Assembly (NCBI GenBank): GCA_949290785.1 | Contig: CASETE010000002.1 | Location: 1-64,000, forward strand | Origin: an uncultured Pseudomonadota bacterium | GTDB taxonomy: Bacteria; Pseudomonadota; Alphaproteobacteria; Rs-D84 | Direction of reading: 5' to 3' | DNA length: 64,000 nucleotides | In this document: one piece after another, positions 54,015-62,331 of the stretch | Layout: each line of letters starts with the position of its first letter | Position numbering within the stretch: position 1 is the first letter of the stretch | The notes under the pieces: generated by a model | What the model was told of the DNA's origin: nothing | What the model saw: the letters and a program-made list of their open reading frames with translations, nothing else | Database searches by the model: none | Translations under genes and position numbers: made by a program

Positions 54015-54776
54015 CTATTTTTTTGTACCTGAATAATTGGCTTTTTTACCGCCGCCAAAACGTCTGTTTCGCTTTGAATATTCGTCCAAAGTGAATTGCC
54101 ACAATTTTTCGTTTTGAACTAAATCAGGCCAGTGCTGCGGGATAAATAACAGTTCTGCATAAGCCAGTTTCCAAAGCAAGAAATTAGATATTCTAAATTC
54201 ATTACTTGTACGAACCATCAAGTCAATTGGCAGTATGTCGCCCGTATCCAAGAAAGTTTCAAAAGTTTCTTTGTCTACATGCTGACCAGCGTCTATTGCC
54301 GCATTGACTGCATTGACTATTTCATCCTGCCCGCCGTAATTTAGCGCGAATACAACCGTGCCATTTGTGTTTTCTGCGGACTTTTCTTCCAGTTCGTCGC
54401 ACAAATCAGCCAGTTTTTTCGGCAGTCTTTCACGTGTTCCTATTACTCTATAACGCAAGTTTTTTTCTAACGCATGCTTAATATTTTTTTGTAATTCCGT
54501 GCAGAACAAGTCCATCAAGAAATCAACTTCTTCTTGCGAGCGGTTCCAGTTTTCCGTAGAAAACAGGAAAAACGTAACAGTTGTTACCCCACGTGCTATA
54601 AACCAGTCTACTAAATTTTCAAAATTAGCAATACCCGCTTTATGTCCCATAAGTGGCGGCAGTCCTCTTGCTTCGGCCCAGCGACGGTTCCCGTCACAAA
54701 TAAAGGCGATATGCTTTGGTATTTTTATTTCCGCTGCATTTTCATCGGCGGTCTTTTTTTTGAATAATTTCAACAT
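54015..54776 (-). CDS. uppS: Isoprenyl transferase (undecaprenyl pyrophosphate synthase)
   Basis: 253 residues. Cis-prenyltransferase that makes the C55 carrier lipid for peptidoglycan and surface glycans. Motifs: HIAFICDGNRRWAEARGLPP with catalytic Asp28, GHKAGIANFENLVDW, VTFFLFSTENWNRSQEEVDF, FALNYGGQDEIVNAVNAAI and DLMVRTSNEFRISNFLLWKL. Tightly placed after frr and before cdsA, as in most proteobacteria. Confidence 0.96.
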   Translation of the reverse strand: MLKLFKKKTADENAAEIKIPKHIAFICDGNRRWAEARGLPPLMGHKAGIANFENLVDWFIARGVTTVTFFLFSTENWNRSQEEVDFLMDLFCTELQKNIKHALEKNLRYRVIGTRERLPKKLADLCDELEEKSAENTNGTVVFALNYGGQDEIVNAVNAAIDAGQHVDKETFETFLDTGDILPIDLMVRTSNEFRISNFLLWKLAYAELLFIPQHWPDLVQNEKLWQFTLDEYSKRNRRFGGGKKANYSGTKK

Positions 54777-54799
54777 AGAATATTTCCTATTGTTATTTG

Positions 54800-55360
54800 T
54801 TAAACGGACATAATATCTGCTTCTTTTTGTTTTGCCAAAGCGTCAACTTCGTCGGCGCGTTTATCAAACAATTTTTGTAAATCGTCTTCGTATTTACGTT
54901 GGTCGTCTTCGGAAATTTCTTTGTCGTTAACGGCGCGTTTAATTTTACCCATTGCATCTTGGCGGATGTTACGCATAGAAATTTTTGCTTCTTCTGCATA
55001 TTTGCCGGCAACTTTTGTTAATTCTTTGCGACGTTCTTCGGTAAGAGGCGGCATATTTAATCTTATGACCCCGCCGGCTGTCATTGGGTTTAATCCCAGT
55101 CCTGAATCGCGAATTGCTTTTTCAACGGGTCCCGCGTTATTGATGTCCCATACGGTTACGGTAAGAGTTTGATTGTCAGGAGTTGCGACGGTTGCGACCT
55201 GATTAAGCGGCATGTCAGAGCCATACACTGGCACGCGTACCCCGTCCAGTAGATGTACCGAGGCGCGTCCTGTACGTAGACCGGCGAATTCGCCTTTTAA
55301 TACTTCCAATGTTTGTAGAGTTTTTTGTTCTACTTCTGCTTTCAAAGATTGATAATCCAT
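54800..55360 (-). CDS. frr: Ribosome recycling factor
   Basis: 186 residues, the standard length. Splits post-termination ribosomes with EF-G. GLRTGRASVHLLDGVRVPVY, TVWDINNAGPVEKAIRDSGL, NMPPLTEERRKELTKVAGKY and RRDAM-like RQDAMGKIKRAVNDKEISED are typical. AAGGAG lies 7 bases before the start. Usually pyrH, tsf and rpsB precede frr; here tRNA genes and other sequence do, so the operon head has been separated. Confidence 0.97.
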   Translation of the reverse strand: MDYQSLKAEVEQKTLQTLEVLKGEFAGLRTGRASVHLLDGVRVPVYGSDMPLNQVATVATPDNQTLTVTVWDINNAGPVEKAIRDSGLGLNPMTAGGVIRLNMPPLTEERRKELTKVAGKYAEEAKISMRNIRQDAMGKIKRAVNDKEISEDDQRKYEDDLQKLFDKRADEVDALAKQKEADIMSV

Positions 55361-55441
55361 GATAAAATCTCCTTATATTTTGAAAGATTAGCAAATTGAT
55401 TTGACATTTGGCAAGAAGAAATATAAAATAATGTTCCGCAA

Positions 55442-55517
55442 GGGGTTGTAGCTCAGTTGGTAGAGCACTTGCATGGCATGCAAGGGGTCGTCAGTTCGAG
55501 TCTGATCAGCTCCACCA
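55442..55517 (+). tRNA. tRNA-Ala (anticodon GGC)
   Basis: 76 nt. Acceptor GGGGTTG / CAGCTCC (with wobble pairs), D arm GCTCAGTTGGTAGAGC, anticodon stem CTTGC with loop ATGGCAT giving GGC, T arm TCAGTTCGAGTCTGA, discriminator A and encoded CCA. Confidence 0.95.
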
Positions 55518-55530
55518 CAGTATTCAGTAT

Positions 55531-55608
55531 GGCGGATGTAGCTCAGCTGGTTAGAGCGTTGGTTTGTGGTACCAAATGTCGCCGGTTCGAATCCGGTCAT
55601 CCGCCCCA
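55531..55608 (+). tRNA. tRNA-His (anticodon GTG) with encoded G-1
   Basis: 78 nt. An 8-bp acceptor: G-1 pairs with C73, then GCGGATG / CATCCGC. Anticodon stem TTGGT with loop TTGTGGT gives GTG. T arm GCCGGTTCGAATCCGGT, then CCA. The presence of G-1:C73 is the normal bacterial identity element, lost in one large group of alphaproteobacteria, so this lineage lies outside that group. Confidence 0.95.
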
Positions 55609-55640
55609 GAATAAAAAAGGTCGCCACAAGGCGATTTTTT
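55590..55640. repeat. 51-bp direct repeat copy 1: tRNA-His 3' end plus terminator
   Basis: Starts in the T arm of tRNA-His (AATCCGGTCATCCGCCCCAG), runs through the trailer and the GTCGCC / GGCGAT terminator. It is repeated at 55755-55805 with about two mismatches. The 115 bases between the copies contain no gene. Confidence 0.8.
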
Positions 55641-55754
55641 TTATTTTGTGTAAGGATGGGATGAGAACCGGCGAAGAAGCCGTTTGAACCGCGGTAAAAA
55701 GGCGGACGGCAGTACGCCGTTTGTGCATAGCACAATTTTACAAGGTGGCGAAGC

Positions 55755-55805
55755 AATCCGGTCATCCGCCCCAGAATAAAAAAGGTCGCCGCAAGGCGAT
55801 TTTTG
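55755..55805. repeat. 51-bp direct repeat copy 2: tRNA-His 3' end remnant
   Basis: Matches 55590-55640. No tRNA 5' part precedes it, so it is a dead fragment left by an integration/excision event or a local duplication. The stretch 55806-56011 beyond it is AT-rich and holds only a terminator. Confidence 0.8.
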
Positions 55806-55912
55806 TGTTTTGTTTTTTTATTTTTTTGTTGGCATTAATGTTTTTCTGTCTATATTATATATAATATATAATATAAAAAACGGTAAAATGAAAGTCAGAT
55901 AAAAATAAATAA

Positions 55913-55934
55913 AAATCCCGCAATTGCGGGATTT
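55913..55934. terminator. Terminator, probably of the O-acetylation operon
   Basis: AAATCCCGC / GCGGGATTT 9-bp stem with AATT loop, A and T runs on both sides. It lies about 80 bases past the stop of the minus-strand MBOAT gene. Confidence 0.7.
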
Positions 55935-56011
55935 CTTTATTCTGTATAAGAACGGGATGAGAACGCGAGACATGCCGTAAAGACAGACTAAAACAGCCGA
56001 TACTATATAAT

Positions 56012-57412
56012 TTAGAACCGGAAGTATATAAACGGGTTATATGTCCCTGCTGATATTGATGCCCAAGACAGCCCGAACAGTATTAATAACCAAAGATTTT
56101 GAAACGAGGTGGCTTTAGTGTCTTTGTCGTCGTTTAAGAAGTTACTAAATATTGGCATTGATAACATTATAGCCGTTATGAATATTATTATTTGTGTCGT
56201 GTCAATATAATATGGTAACGAATAAATTTCTTTGTATGGAATCAAACCGAACATATTTTTTATATAGTCTGTGGCGTATGTAATATTATCGGACCTAAAA
56301 ATGACCCAACCTATAACGAAAGCCAAAATGGTATAACAGTGCCGCAAGATAGAAGATATGATGCCGCCAATTCGCTTATGTAAGTTTGTTATTCTTTCAA
56401 ATATAATAAAAGCTCCGTGCCACAGTCCCCATATTACGAATGTCCATTCTGCGCCGTGCCATATTCCCGTCGCCAGAAAGACGATGAATAAGTTTAAATA
56501 AGTCCGATACTTAGAAATTCTGTTGCCCCCCAAGGGTATATATAAATATTCTTTGAACCACGTTGATAAAGATATGTGCCAACGGCGCCAAAATTCCGTG
56601 ATAGATTTTGAAATATAAGGATAATTGAAGTTTTCCAAGAATTTGAATCCGAACATGTGCCCTAAACCAATTGCCATATCAGAATAACCCGAAAAATCAT
56701 AAAATATCTGGAAAGTGTAGGCCAGCGCCCCTAACCAAGCAACGCCTGTGGAAAAGTCATAAACGGGTTGTGCAAATATAGCATCTGCTATGGCCCCCAT
56801 GGTATTTGCAATCAAGACTTTTTTGGCTAAACCTATAATAAAGCGTTTAATGCCATAAGAAAATTGATTAAAGGTAATTTTTCTTTTGTCTATTTGATTG
56901 GCGACATCATGGTACTTTATAATTGGACCGGCCACGAGTTGTGGAAACAGCGTGATATATAAAGCCAGTTTATAAATATTTTTTTGTACGTTGGCTTTAT
57001 TGTAATATACGTCAATGACATAAGACAAGGCTTGGAACGTATAAAAAGATATACCTATTGGCATAATCACTTCCAGAAACGAGAAGTTTGTACCGATTAC
57101 ACTGCTTATATTTTCCATTACAAAATTGAAATATTTGAAATAAAACAAGATACCGAGATTTGCAAGTATCGTTGTCAACAAGGCGATTTTTTTATGCTTT
57201 GGATATTTATTAATACATATTGCCCCAACGTAATTGATAAGTATCGTTCCCAACATGATAAACACATAGTTAGGTTCGCCCCACGCATAGAATATTATGC
57301 TGGCCAATAGTAACAGTAAATTTGCCATTGTAATATTTTTGCGAACTAAAAAATATAACCCGCATACAATGGGCAAGAATATAAATATAAAAGTCATTGA
57401 CGAAAACAGCAT
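56012..57412 (-). CDS. MBOAT-family O-acyltransferase (AlgI-like)
   Basis: 466 residues, about ten or more membrane segments. MLFSSMTFIFIFLPIVCGLY at the N-terminus, the AlgI core YIPLGGNRISKYRTYLNLFI then VFLATGIWHGAEWTFVIWGL, WHGAFIIFER; the WHGA histidine is the catalytic one. It moves acetyl groups across the inner membrane for O-acetylation of an exported polysaccharide. It lies three bases after its partner gene. No alginate genes are nearby, so the acceptor is unknown. Confidence 0.92.
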   Translation of the reverse strand: MLFSSMTFIFIFLPIVCGLYFLVRKNITMANLLLLLASIIFYAWGEPNYVFIMLGTILINYVGAICINKYPKHKKIALLTTILANLGILFYFKYFNFVMENISSVIGTNFSFLEVIMPIGISFYTFQALSYVIDVYYNKANVQKNIYKLALYITLFPQLVAGPIIKYHDVANQIDKRKITFNQFSYGIKRFIIGLAKKVLIANTMGAIADAIFAQPVYDFSTGVAWLGALAYTFQIFYDFSGYSDMAIGLGHMFGFKFLENFNYPYISKSITEFWRRWHISLSTWFKEYLYIPLGGNRISKYRTYLNLFIVFLATGIWHGAEWTFVIWGLWHGAFIIFERITNLHKRIGGIISSILRHCYTILAFVIGWVIFRSDNITYATDYIKNMFGLIPYKEIYSLPYYIDTTQIIIFITAIMLSMPIFSNFLNDDKDTKATSFQNLWLLILFGLSWASISAGTYNPFIYFRF

Positions 57413-57415
57413 AAG

Positions 57416-59065
57416 TTATTCCTTTGGAAACTGTTGGAAAAATAAATCGCCGATGAAACGTTCTACGTTTATAAATATGACGGTATCATAATTTTGTTGT
57501 TTGATTTTATCCAGGTCATATTTATCAATGTTGTAACGCCACGTTCCGTTTACTTTGTTACATACAACACTGAAATAAGGTTGTATATATTCAAAAAATG
57601 AATCGTGGAAAAAGTAAATAGAACGTTGCGCCGTTGGATTGTTTGTTTCTAAAAATATTTCACCGCTATAATCGTTTTGTGTAAATTGTACGTCTATTTG
57701 ATTAAAGAATATGGGCGACCAATATTTGTCTTGCATATATGGGGTCTTGCTGACGCTGGGCAGCATCTTTAACAAGTCCCCGTCAAAATGCGATGTTTTT
57801 TCCCAACCTTTTATATATAAAGAATTGTTAAATTCCGTATGAAATAGTTCTTTATATATTTTTGTAAATGCAACGTATGCGCCCAGTTTATTCCAATGTG
57901 TGTCGGTTTTATAATATAACAAGTCTTTATTTTTGGCGGCATTTATCAGTTCTTGATAAGGATAGATAACTTTTATGTCAGAATTTTGTTTGATATAGTT
58001 TACAAATTGGTTACCTATACTTTGTTCATCTGGGTACCTTTTATGAACGTATTTCGGAAAATACTGCGAGTATATTTTGTTTTTATCTGGTATCAAGACG
58101 TATACGAATTCTTTATTATTGGCTTTGCACCATTCGTTAATCTGCATAAGATAATTCAACGCTTTTTGAAAATCTTGCGCAGAGTGATATTGGTTGTTGA
58201 TATAGTTATCTAAACTATGCCCCTGGGTAAGAAACAGCCAGTTATCATCGCCTTGGATAGCGTGTTCGTTTCGTGGGTGCAAATTAATGCGGCCGATTGT
58301 GTTATATATATTTATCAGTTGTTTTCTACCGAAAAATCGGTCGCTGAACCATTTTTCAAATTGCGATGATAGTTCGCTATTCAATTTACCGTCTGTAAAC
58401 AGATAAGGTGCGGGGTTAGGTGGGCGATTTTCAATTAGTGTATCGCCGCCAGAGATTTTCATTGCAGGTAAACATAGTAAAATGCAAAAAGCAACAACGA
58501 ATACCAAGTCGGGCGTTTTTGCGTGAATTTTTACTGAAAGAATCTGATAAAACAGTAAAAAAGTTAACGCGGTCGCCAGTATTAAAAGAGGCCAGTTTAC
58601 AAATGTTCGGGCGTTTATATCCAAAACCGGTTCATATACTATATAAGGGTCTGGATAAGGCGCGTTAAAAGAGATTTCTTCATCTGTTATATTTCTATCA
58701 ATGATTTGATTGTACAAGAATTCTTTTGTGTTTAACCGTACATATTTATCACCACGAAGCGAAATGTTTTTAATGGTTATATGTCCGGGGGCAAAACCGA
58801 AATCAATTCGTAGTTTATAAACGTATTCTGTGGGAAGTTTAATTTTTATATTGTGAGTACCTTTGTTTACGTTTTTTGTAACTGAACGTTGTTCGGAAAA
58901 GTAAACGTCAGGCTCATTCGTCCAAAATACTTGTGCAGGAAAGGCTTTTTCAGTGGTTATATCAAATGATAATATTAATACCCGTTGCACAAAATGGTTA
59001 TGAAAACAAAGCAGGGTAAAGAAAGTTAATAACAAAGCAATAAAGATGTTAGAACTTGTTTTCAT
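57416..59065 (-). CDS. AlgJ/AlgX-like (SGNH) periplasmic O-acetyltransferase
   Basis: 549 residues. One N-terminal anchor (IFIALLLTFFTLLCFHNHFV), a periplasmic beta domain, a second membrane segment near 155-205, and a C-terminal SGNH/AlgJ domain: EFVYVLIPDKNKIYSQYFPK, the DxHW motif YYKTDTHWNKLGAYVAF and FFHDSFFEYIQPYF with the nucleophile Ser. It should receive the acetyl group from the MBOAT partner and place it on a glycan. This fused form with a long N-terminal part is less common than plain AlgJ. Confidence 0.85.
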   Translation of the reverse strand: MKTSSNIFIALLLTFFTLLCFHNHFVQRVLILSFDITTEKAFPAQVFWTNEPDVYFSEQRSVTKNVNKGTHNIKIKLPTEYVYKLRIDFGFAPGHITIKNISLRGDKYVRLNTKEFLYNQIIDRNITDEEISFNAPYPDPYIVYEPVLDINARTFVNWPLLILATALTFLLFYQILSVKIHAKTPDLVFVVAFCILLCLPAMKISGGDTLIENRPPNPAPYLFTDGKLNSELSSQFEKWFSDRFFGRKQLINIYNTIGRINLHPRNEHAIQGDDNWLFLTQGHSLDNYINNQYHSAQDFQKALNYLMQINEWCKANNKEFVYVLIPDKNKIYSQYFPKYVHKRYPDEQSIGNQFVNYIKQNSDIKVIYPYQELINAAKNKDLLYYKTDTHWNKLGAYVAFTKIYKELFHTEFNNSLYIKGWEKTSHFDGDLLKMLPSVSKTPYMQDKYWSPIFFNQIDVQFTQNDYSGEIFLETNNPTAQRSIYFFHDSFFEYIQPYFSVVCNKVNGTWRYNIDKYDLDKIKQQNYDTVIFINVERFIGDLFFQQFPKE

Positions 59066-59144
59066 TGTACGTTTTTTATTTTTCGTATTTTGAAAAAATA
59101 AGATTTTTTTATCAAGTGTTTTTATACTTTATCATTGATATAAA

Positions 59145-59166
59145 AAATCCCGCTGTTGCGGGATTT
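59145..59166 (-). terminator. Terminator of rne
   Basis: AAATCCCGC / GCGGGATTT 9-bp stem, TGTT loop, A run to the left (U run on the minus transcript). Confidence 0.8.
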
Positions 59167-59170
59167 ATGT

Positions 59171-60967
59171 TTAGCCGACCAATTTTTGCCACAAACTAGA
59201 CTTTTTCGTTTGTTTTTTCTTTTTATGACGGCGCGGTGCATTCATTGTTGTTTTTCTTGCTTCTATATGTTGAGCGTTTTTCTTTTTTGCATCCGAAGAC
59301 GGCGAATAAGCGTCCAACAATTCTTCTGTTTTATTTTGTTCTGGGGCAACGCGCTGTATAGAATATTGGTCTATGTTCATCAAGCTATCATCGCCTACGA
59401 TGACAATTTCTGTTTCAAATTCGTCTTCCATTGCGGCCAGTTCCGCCCGTTTTTGATTCAGCAAGTAAATTGCTACATCTGTTGGAACGGTCATGATTAT
59501 TTTCTGTGCGCTTTTCGCCAACAGTTTTTCTTGCAGGTGACGGAACAGAATGATTGCGGCCGTTTGTATGCTTGGTACGACGCCGGCGCCCATACAGTGC
59601 GGACACTGAACGTAAGAAGATTCCATAAAACTGCTGCGCAGGCGTTGACGTGACAGCATCAAAACGCCAAAGTTATTTATTTTTGCAACTTGCGTTCTTG
59701 CGCGGTCACGTTTCATTACTTCGCGCATTTTCATTTCTAACTTGCGGTTATTGCGTTCTTCTTCCATGTCAATGAAGTCAATCGCAACAATCCCGGCCAA
59801 GTCACGCAGACGCAGTTGCAATGCAATTTCTTCTGCCGCTTCTAAATTAGTGTTTAACGCGGTTTGTTCAATATCTTTTTCTTTTATTGCGCGCGACGAA
59901 TTAACGTCAATCGTCACCATTGCTTCGGTCTGATTGATTACCAGAGAACCGCCAGATGGTAACTGAACGTATGGACCGTGCAAGCCTTCCAATTGTTTTT
60001 CAACGCCGGCCTTGACCATCAACGGCACTGCTGGGTCCTTGTATTGGACCAGTTGTTTACGTGGTGCGCGACCATACATTTGTTGAAAATATTGCTTTGC
60101 CGCATCAAAGGCTTCTTCCCCTTGGATGACCAATACGTCTTCTTTGTCGGACAAAAAGTCACGAACTACGCGACGTAATAATGAATCTTCGGTATGGATT
60201 GTAACGGGCGCAACGGATTCCAACGTGGTTTTACGTATTTCGTTCCACAAGTTAACCAGATAGTCATAGTCTTTTGCGATGTCTGTTGCGTTCGCCTCAA
60301 ACGCGGCCGTACGTAATACCACGGTCATACCCTTTGGTATTTTTAATTCGTGCAGTATTTCGCGTAATCTGGCACGTTCCGCTTTATCCGATATTTTCTT
60401 AGAAATTCCATAACTGTTGCGTTTGCGCGAATTAGGCATCAAGACGGCAAAGCGACCGGCCAACGACAAATAAGTTGTCATAGACGCGCCTTTTTGTCCG
60501 CGTTCTTCTTTTACGCCTTGGACCAGCAAGATTTGTTTTGGTTTTATTACGTCTTGAATTTTGAATTCGTGCGCCCGTTTAGTGAATTCTTTGTTATCTT
60601 CCCCAGCGCTTTGGTCGTCGTATTCTGCGACCTCGTCGTTTTCGTCGTCTGGGTCTTCGTCGTCGTCAACGATGTTTGCATGCGCCAATTCAATCAACTT
60701 CTTTTTTTGCTCTGGCGTTACTTGGTAGTAGTCTGGATGAATTTCGGAAAATGGTAAAAAACCATTTTTACCTGCGCCATAATCAACGAACGCAGCCTGC
60801 AAGGAAGGTTCTACGCGAATGACCTTGGCCAGATAAATGTTCCCTTTTATCTGAGGTTTTGTCGTTGTTTCAACGTCAAAATCAGAAACGCGGTTCGTGG
60901 CGGTATCCACCACCACCACCCTTGTTTCTTCCGGGTGGACTGCGTCCACATAAATCTTCTTTGACAT
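59171..60967 (-). CDS. rne: Ribonuclease E/G
   Basis: 598 residues. Endoribonuclease of mRNA decay and rRNA/tRNA maturation. N-terminal S1 domain (GNIYLAKVIRVEPSLQAAFV, DYGAGKNGFLPFSEIHPDYY) interrupted by a 40-residue acidic insert (DDDEDPDDENDEVAEYDD), as in alphaproteobacterial RNase E. Catalytic Asp in MVTIDVNSSRAI and AIDFIDMEEERN; zinc link VQCPHCMGAGVV. The C-terminal tail after the catalytic domain is short and basic, so the degradosome scaffold of E. coli RNase E is largely missing; the split between rne and rng naming is therefore soft. Confidence 0.92.
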   Translation of the reverse strand: MSKKIYVDAVHPEETRVVVVDTATNRVSDFDVETTTKPQIKGNIYLAKVIRVEPSLQAAFVDYGAGKNGFLPFSEIHPDYYQVTPEQKKKLIELAHANIVDDDEDPDDENDEVAEYDDQSAGEDNKEFTKRAHEFKIQDVIKPKQILLVQGVKEERGQKGASMTTYLSLAGRFAVLMPNSRKRNSYGISKKISDKAERARLREILHELKIPKGMTVVLRTAAFEANATDIAKDYDYLVNLWNEIRKTTLESVAPVTIHTEDSLLRRVVRDFLSDKEDVLVIQGEEAFDAAKQYFQQMYGRAPRKQLVQYKDPAVPLMVKAGVEKQLEGLHGPYVQLPSGGSLVINQTEAMVTIDVNSSRAIKEKDIEQTALNTNLEAAEEIALQLRLRDLAGIVAIDFIDMEEERNNRKLEMKMREVMKRDRARTQVAKINNFGVLMLSRQRLRSSFMESSYVQCPHCMGAGVVPSIQTAAIILFRHLQEKLLAKSAQKIIMTVPTDVAIYLLNQKRAELAAMEDEFETEIVIVGDDSLMNIDQYSIQRVAPEQNKTEELLDAYSPSSDAKKKNAQHIEARKTTMNAPRRHKKKKQTKKSSLWQKLVG

Positions 60968-61173
60968 TTAATAATCCTTTTGTTCTGTATGCGTATGCAA
61001 TGGAAATAATCCGTCCCCGTGGGGCGTCCAAGCCCATGCCAAGAGAATGCGCAACGATGATGAACAGCGCAAAGCGAATTACAGAAAATAGTGATAATAC
61101 AAACACTTATATTAACCCCATGTCATACGATAACGTATAGCATAGCATGACCGACGGCAATAAAGCAAGGTAT
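60968..61173. other. 206-bp gap between rne and the YbhN-type gene
   Basis: Contains a run more G+C-rich than normal spacers around 61005-61080. A minus-strand frame from 61106 (MFVLSLFSVIRFALFIIVAH) is open into rne out of frame and could be a small membrane peptide, but I see no RBS. Otherwise no feature. Confidence 0.3.
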
Positions 61174-62205
61174 TTATTTCTTCTTGCGTTTCAGTGGCTT
61201 TATCTGTTTGATTTTAGCGGGAATTTGCGGAATTTTTTCTTTTGCTTCTTCCAGCCAACGTTTCATTCTTGCGCGCAGCCAATTTTCATAAATCAAGAAC
61301 AGGCCCCCCGCGCCAATCAGCGGCAATACATAATATATAATTCTATATGCCAGCAAGGCGCCGAATATGTCTGCTTTGTCAACGCTGTCTGGTAATGCCA
61401 ACAGGAATATGGTTTCAAATACGCCGATGCCGCCTGGGACCTGGCTGAAAACGCCGGTTGTTTGCGCGATGACGAATAACCCGATATACGTTCCAAAAGG
61501 TATTTGAACAAAGGGCAACAGACAAAAATACAACACCAATCCTGCCAAAATGCTGTCTATTGCCCCCAGCAGCATTTGCAAGAAAGCAGTTTTTGTGGTT
61601 GGAACGTGGAATTTCAAGTTGCCTATTTTTATGCTTTTTTTGTTAAAGAAAATCGTCGCCGCAAAGTAAGCCAATATGGACGCCATACATATTATGAAAA
61701 GTATGTGTAATCCGACGCTGGCACCGACGGACTTGTCCAACAGCGCGCTGGGGACCAAGAAATATCCGATTATCAAAATTGCGGAACAACCCAGAAAGAA
61801 GGTAAATCCGGAAAACGTCAGCATTTTAACGATATCGCCGCCGCTTATACGCCAGCGCGTATAAAGGCGGTATCTGATTGCCCCCCCGCTGACAACGGCG
61901 TGGCCGGCGTTATTACTGATTGCGAACCCCAGCATTCCCGCCAACATCCATTTCCACCAAGAAACGTGCCCGCCCACGTAACGTAAGGCCAGAAAGTCAT
62001 ACAAAGATAAAGCCAAGTACCCCGCAAAGCAGGCCACGCACGCCGCGACCAAGTTCCACCAAGGTATGTACAGTATTGCGCTAAATATATCCGACAAACT
62101 GTATTCGCGAAGTTGCCACCATAACATTCCGGCGGCTAGTATAAAGAAAAATATACCTGAATAACTTACTATTCTTTTAAACAGGCGTTTTGTCTTTGCT
62201 GACAT
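61174..62205 (-). CDS. YbhN / lysylphosphatidylglycerol-synthase-type membrane protein
   Basis: 343 residues, about eight membrane segments. LPG_synthase_TM (UPF0104) layout: LSLYDFLALRYVGGHVSWWK, GFAISNNAGHAVVSGGAIRY, TGVFSQVPGGIGVFETIFLL and IIYYVLPLIGAGGLFLIYEN. It lacks the cytoplasmic transferase domain of MprF, so it is a stand-alone flippase-type or lipid-transport-like protein, as YbhN. The C-terminus is strongly basic (AKIKQIKPLKRKKK). It is divergent from rph. Confidence 0.85.
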   Translation of the reverse strand: MSAKTKRLFKRIVSYSGIFFFILAAGMLWWQLREYSLSDIFSAILYIPWWNLVAACVACFAGYLALSLYDFLALRYVGGHVSWWKWMLAGMLGFAISNNAGHAVVSGGAIRYRLYTRWRISGGDIVKMLTFSGFTFFLGCSAILIIGYFLVPSALLDKSVGASVGLHILFIICMASILAYFAATIFFNKKSIKIGNLKFHVPTTKTAFLQMLLGAIDSILAGLVLYFCLLPFVQIPFGTYIGLFVIAQTTGVFSQVPGGIGVFETIFLLALPDSVDKADIFGALLAYRIIYYVLPLIGAGGLFLIYENWLRARMKRWLEEAKEKIPQIPAKIKQIKPLKRKKK

Positions 62206-62268
62206 AAAAATCCTTTTTCAACTTGGCAGGATAGCAGGATATAATATAAAAAGCAAACCTAAAAAAAA

Positions 62269-62296
62269 TTGCAATTTAAACATATTATTATATACT
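62269..62296 (+). promoter_or_regulatory. Promoter of rph
   Basis: TTGCAA (62269-62274), 16-base spacer, TATACT (62291-62296); start near 62303, about 30 bases before the rph ATG. Confidence 0.55.
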
Positions 62297-62331
62297 GGCA
62301 AAACAAATTACTGTAAACCAAGGGTTAATTT

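Noticed and set aside
55388..55765. 125-codon minus-strand open frame with motifs like GRMTGFEPATFGTTNQRSNQ
   Set aside because: It is the antisense of tRNA-Ala and tRNA-His; this peptide pattern is a well-known artefact of translating tRNA genes backwards.
60882..61106. 74-codon minus-strand frame starting MFVLSLFSVIRFALFIIVAH
   Set aside because: It overlaps the start of rne out of frame, has no RBS, and the proline/glycine-rich end is rne coding sequence. A shorter membrane peptide cannot be excluded.
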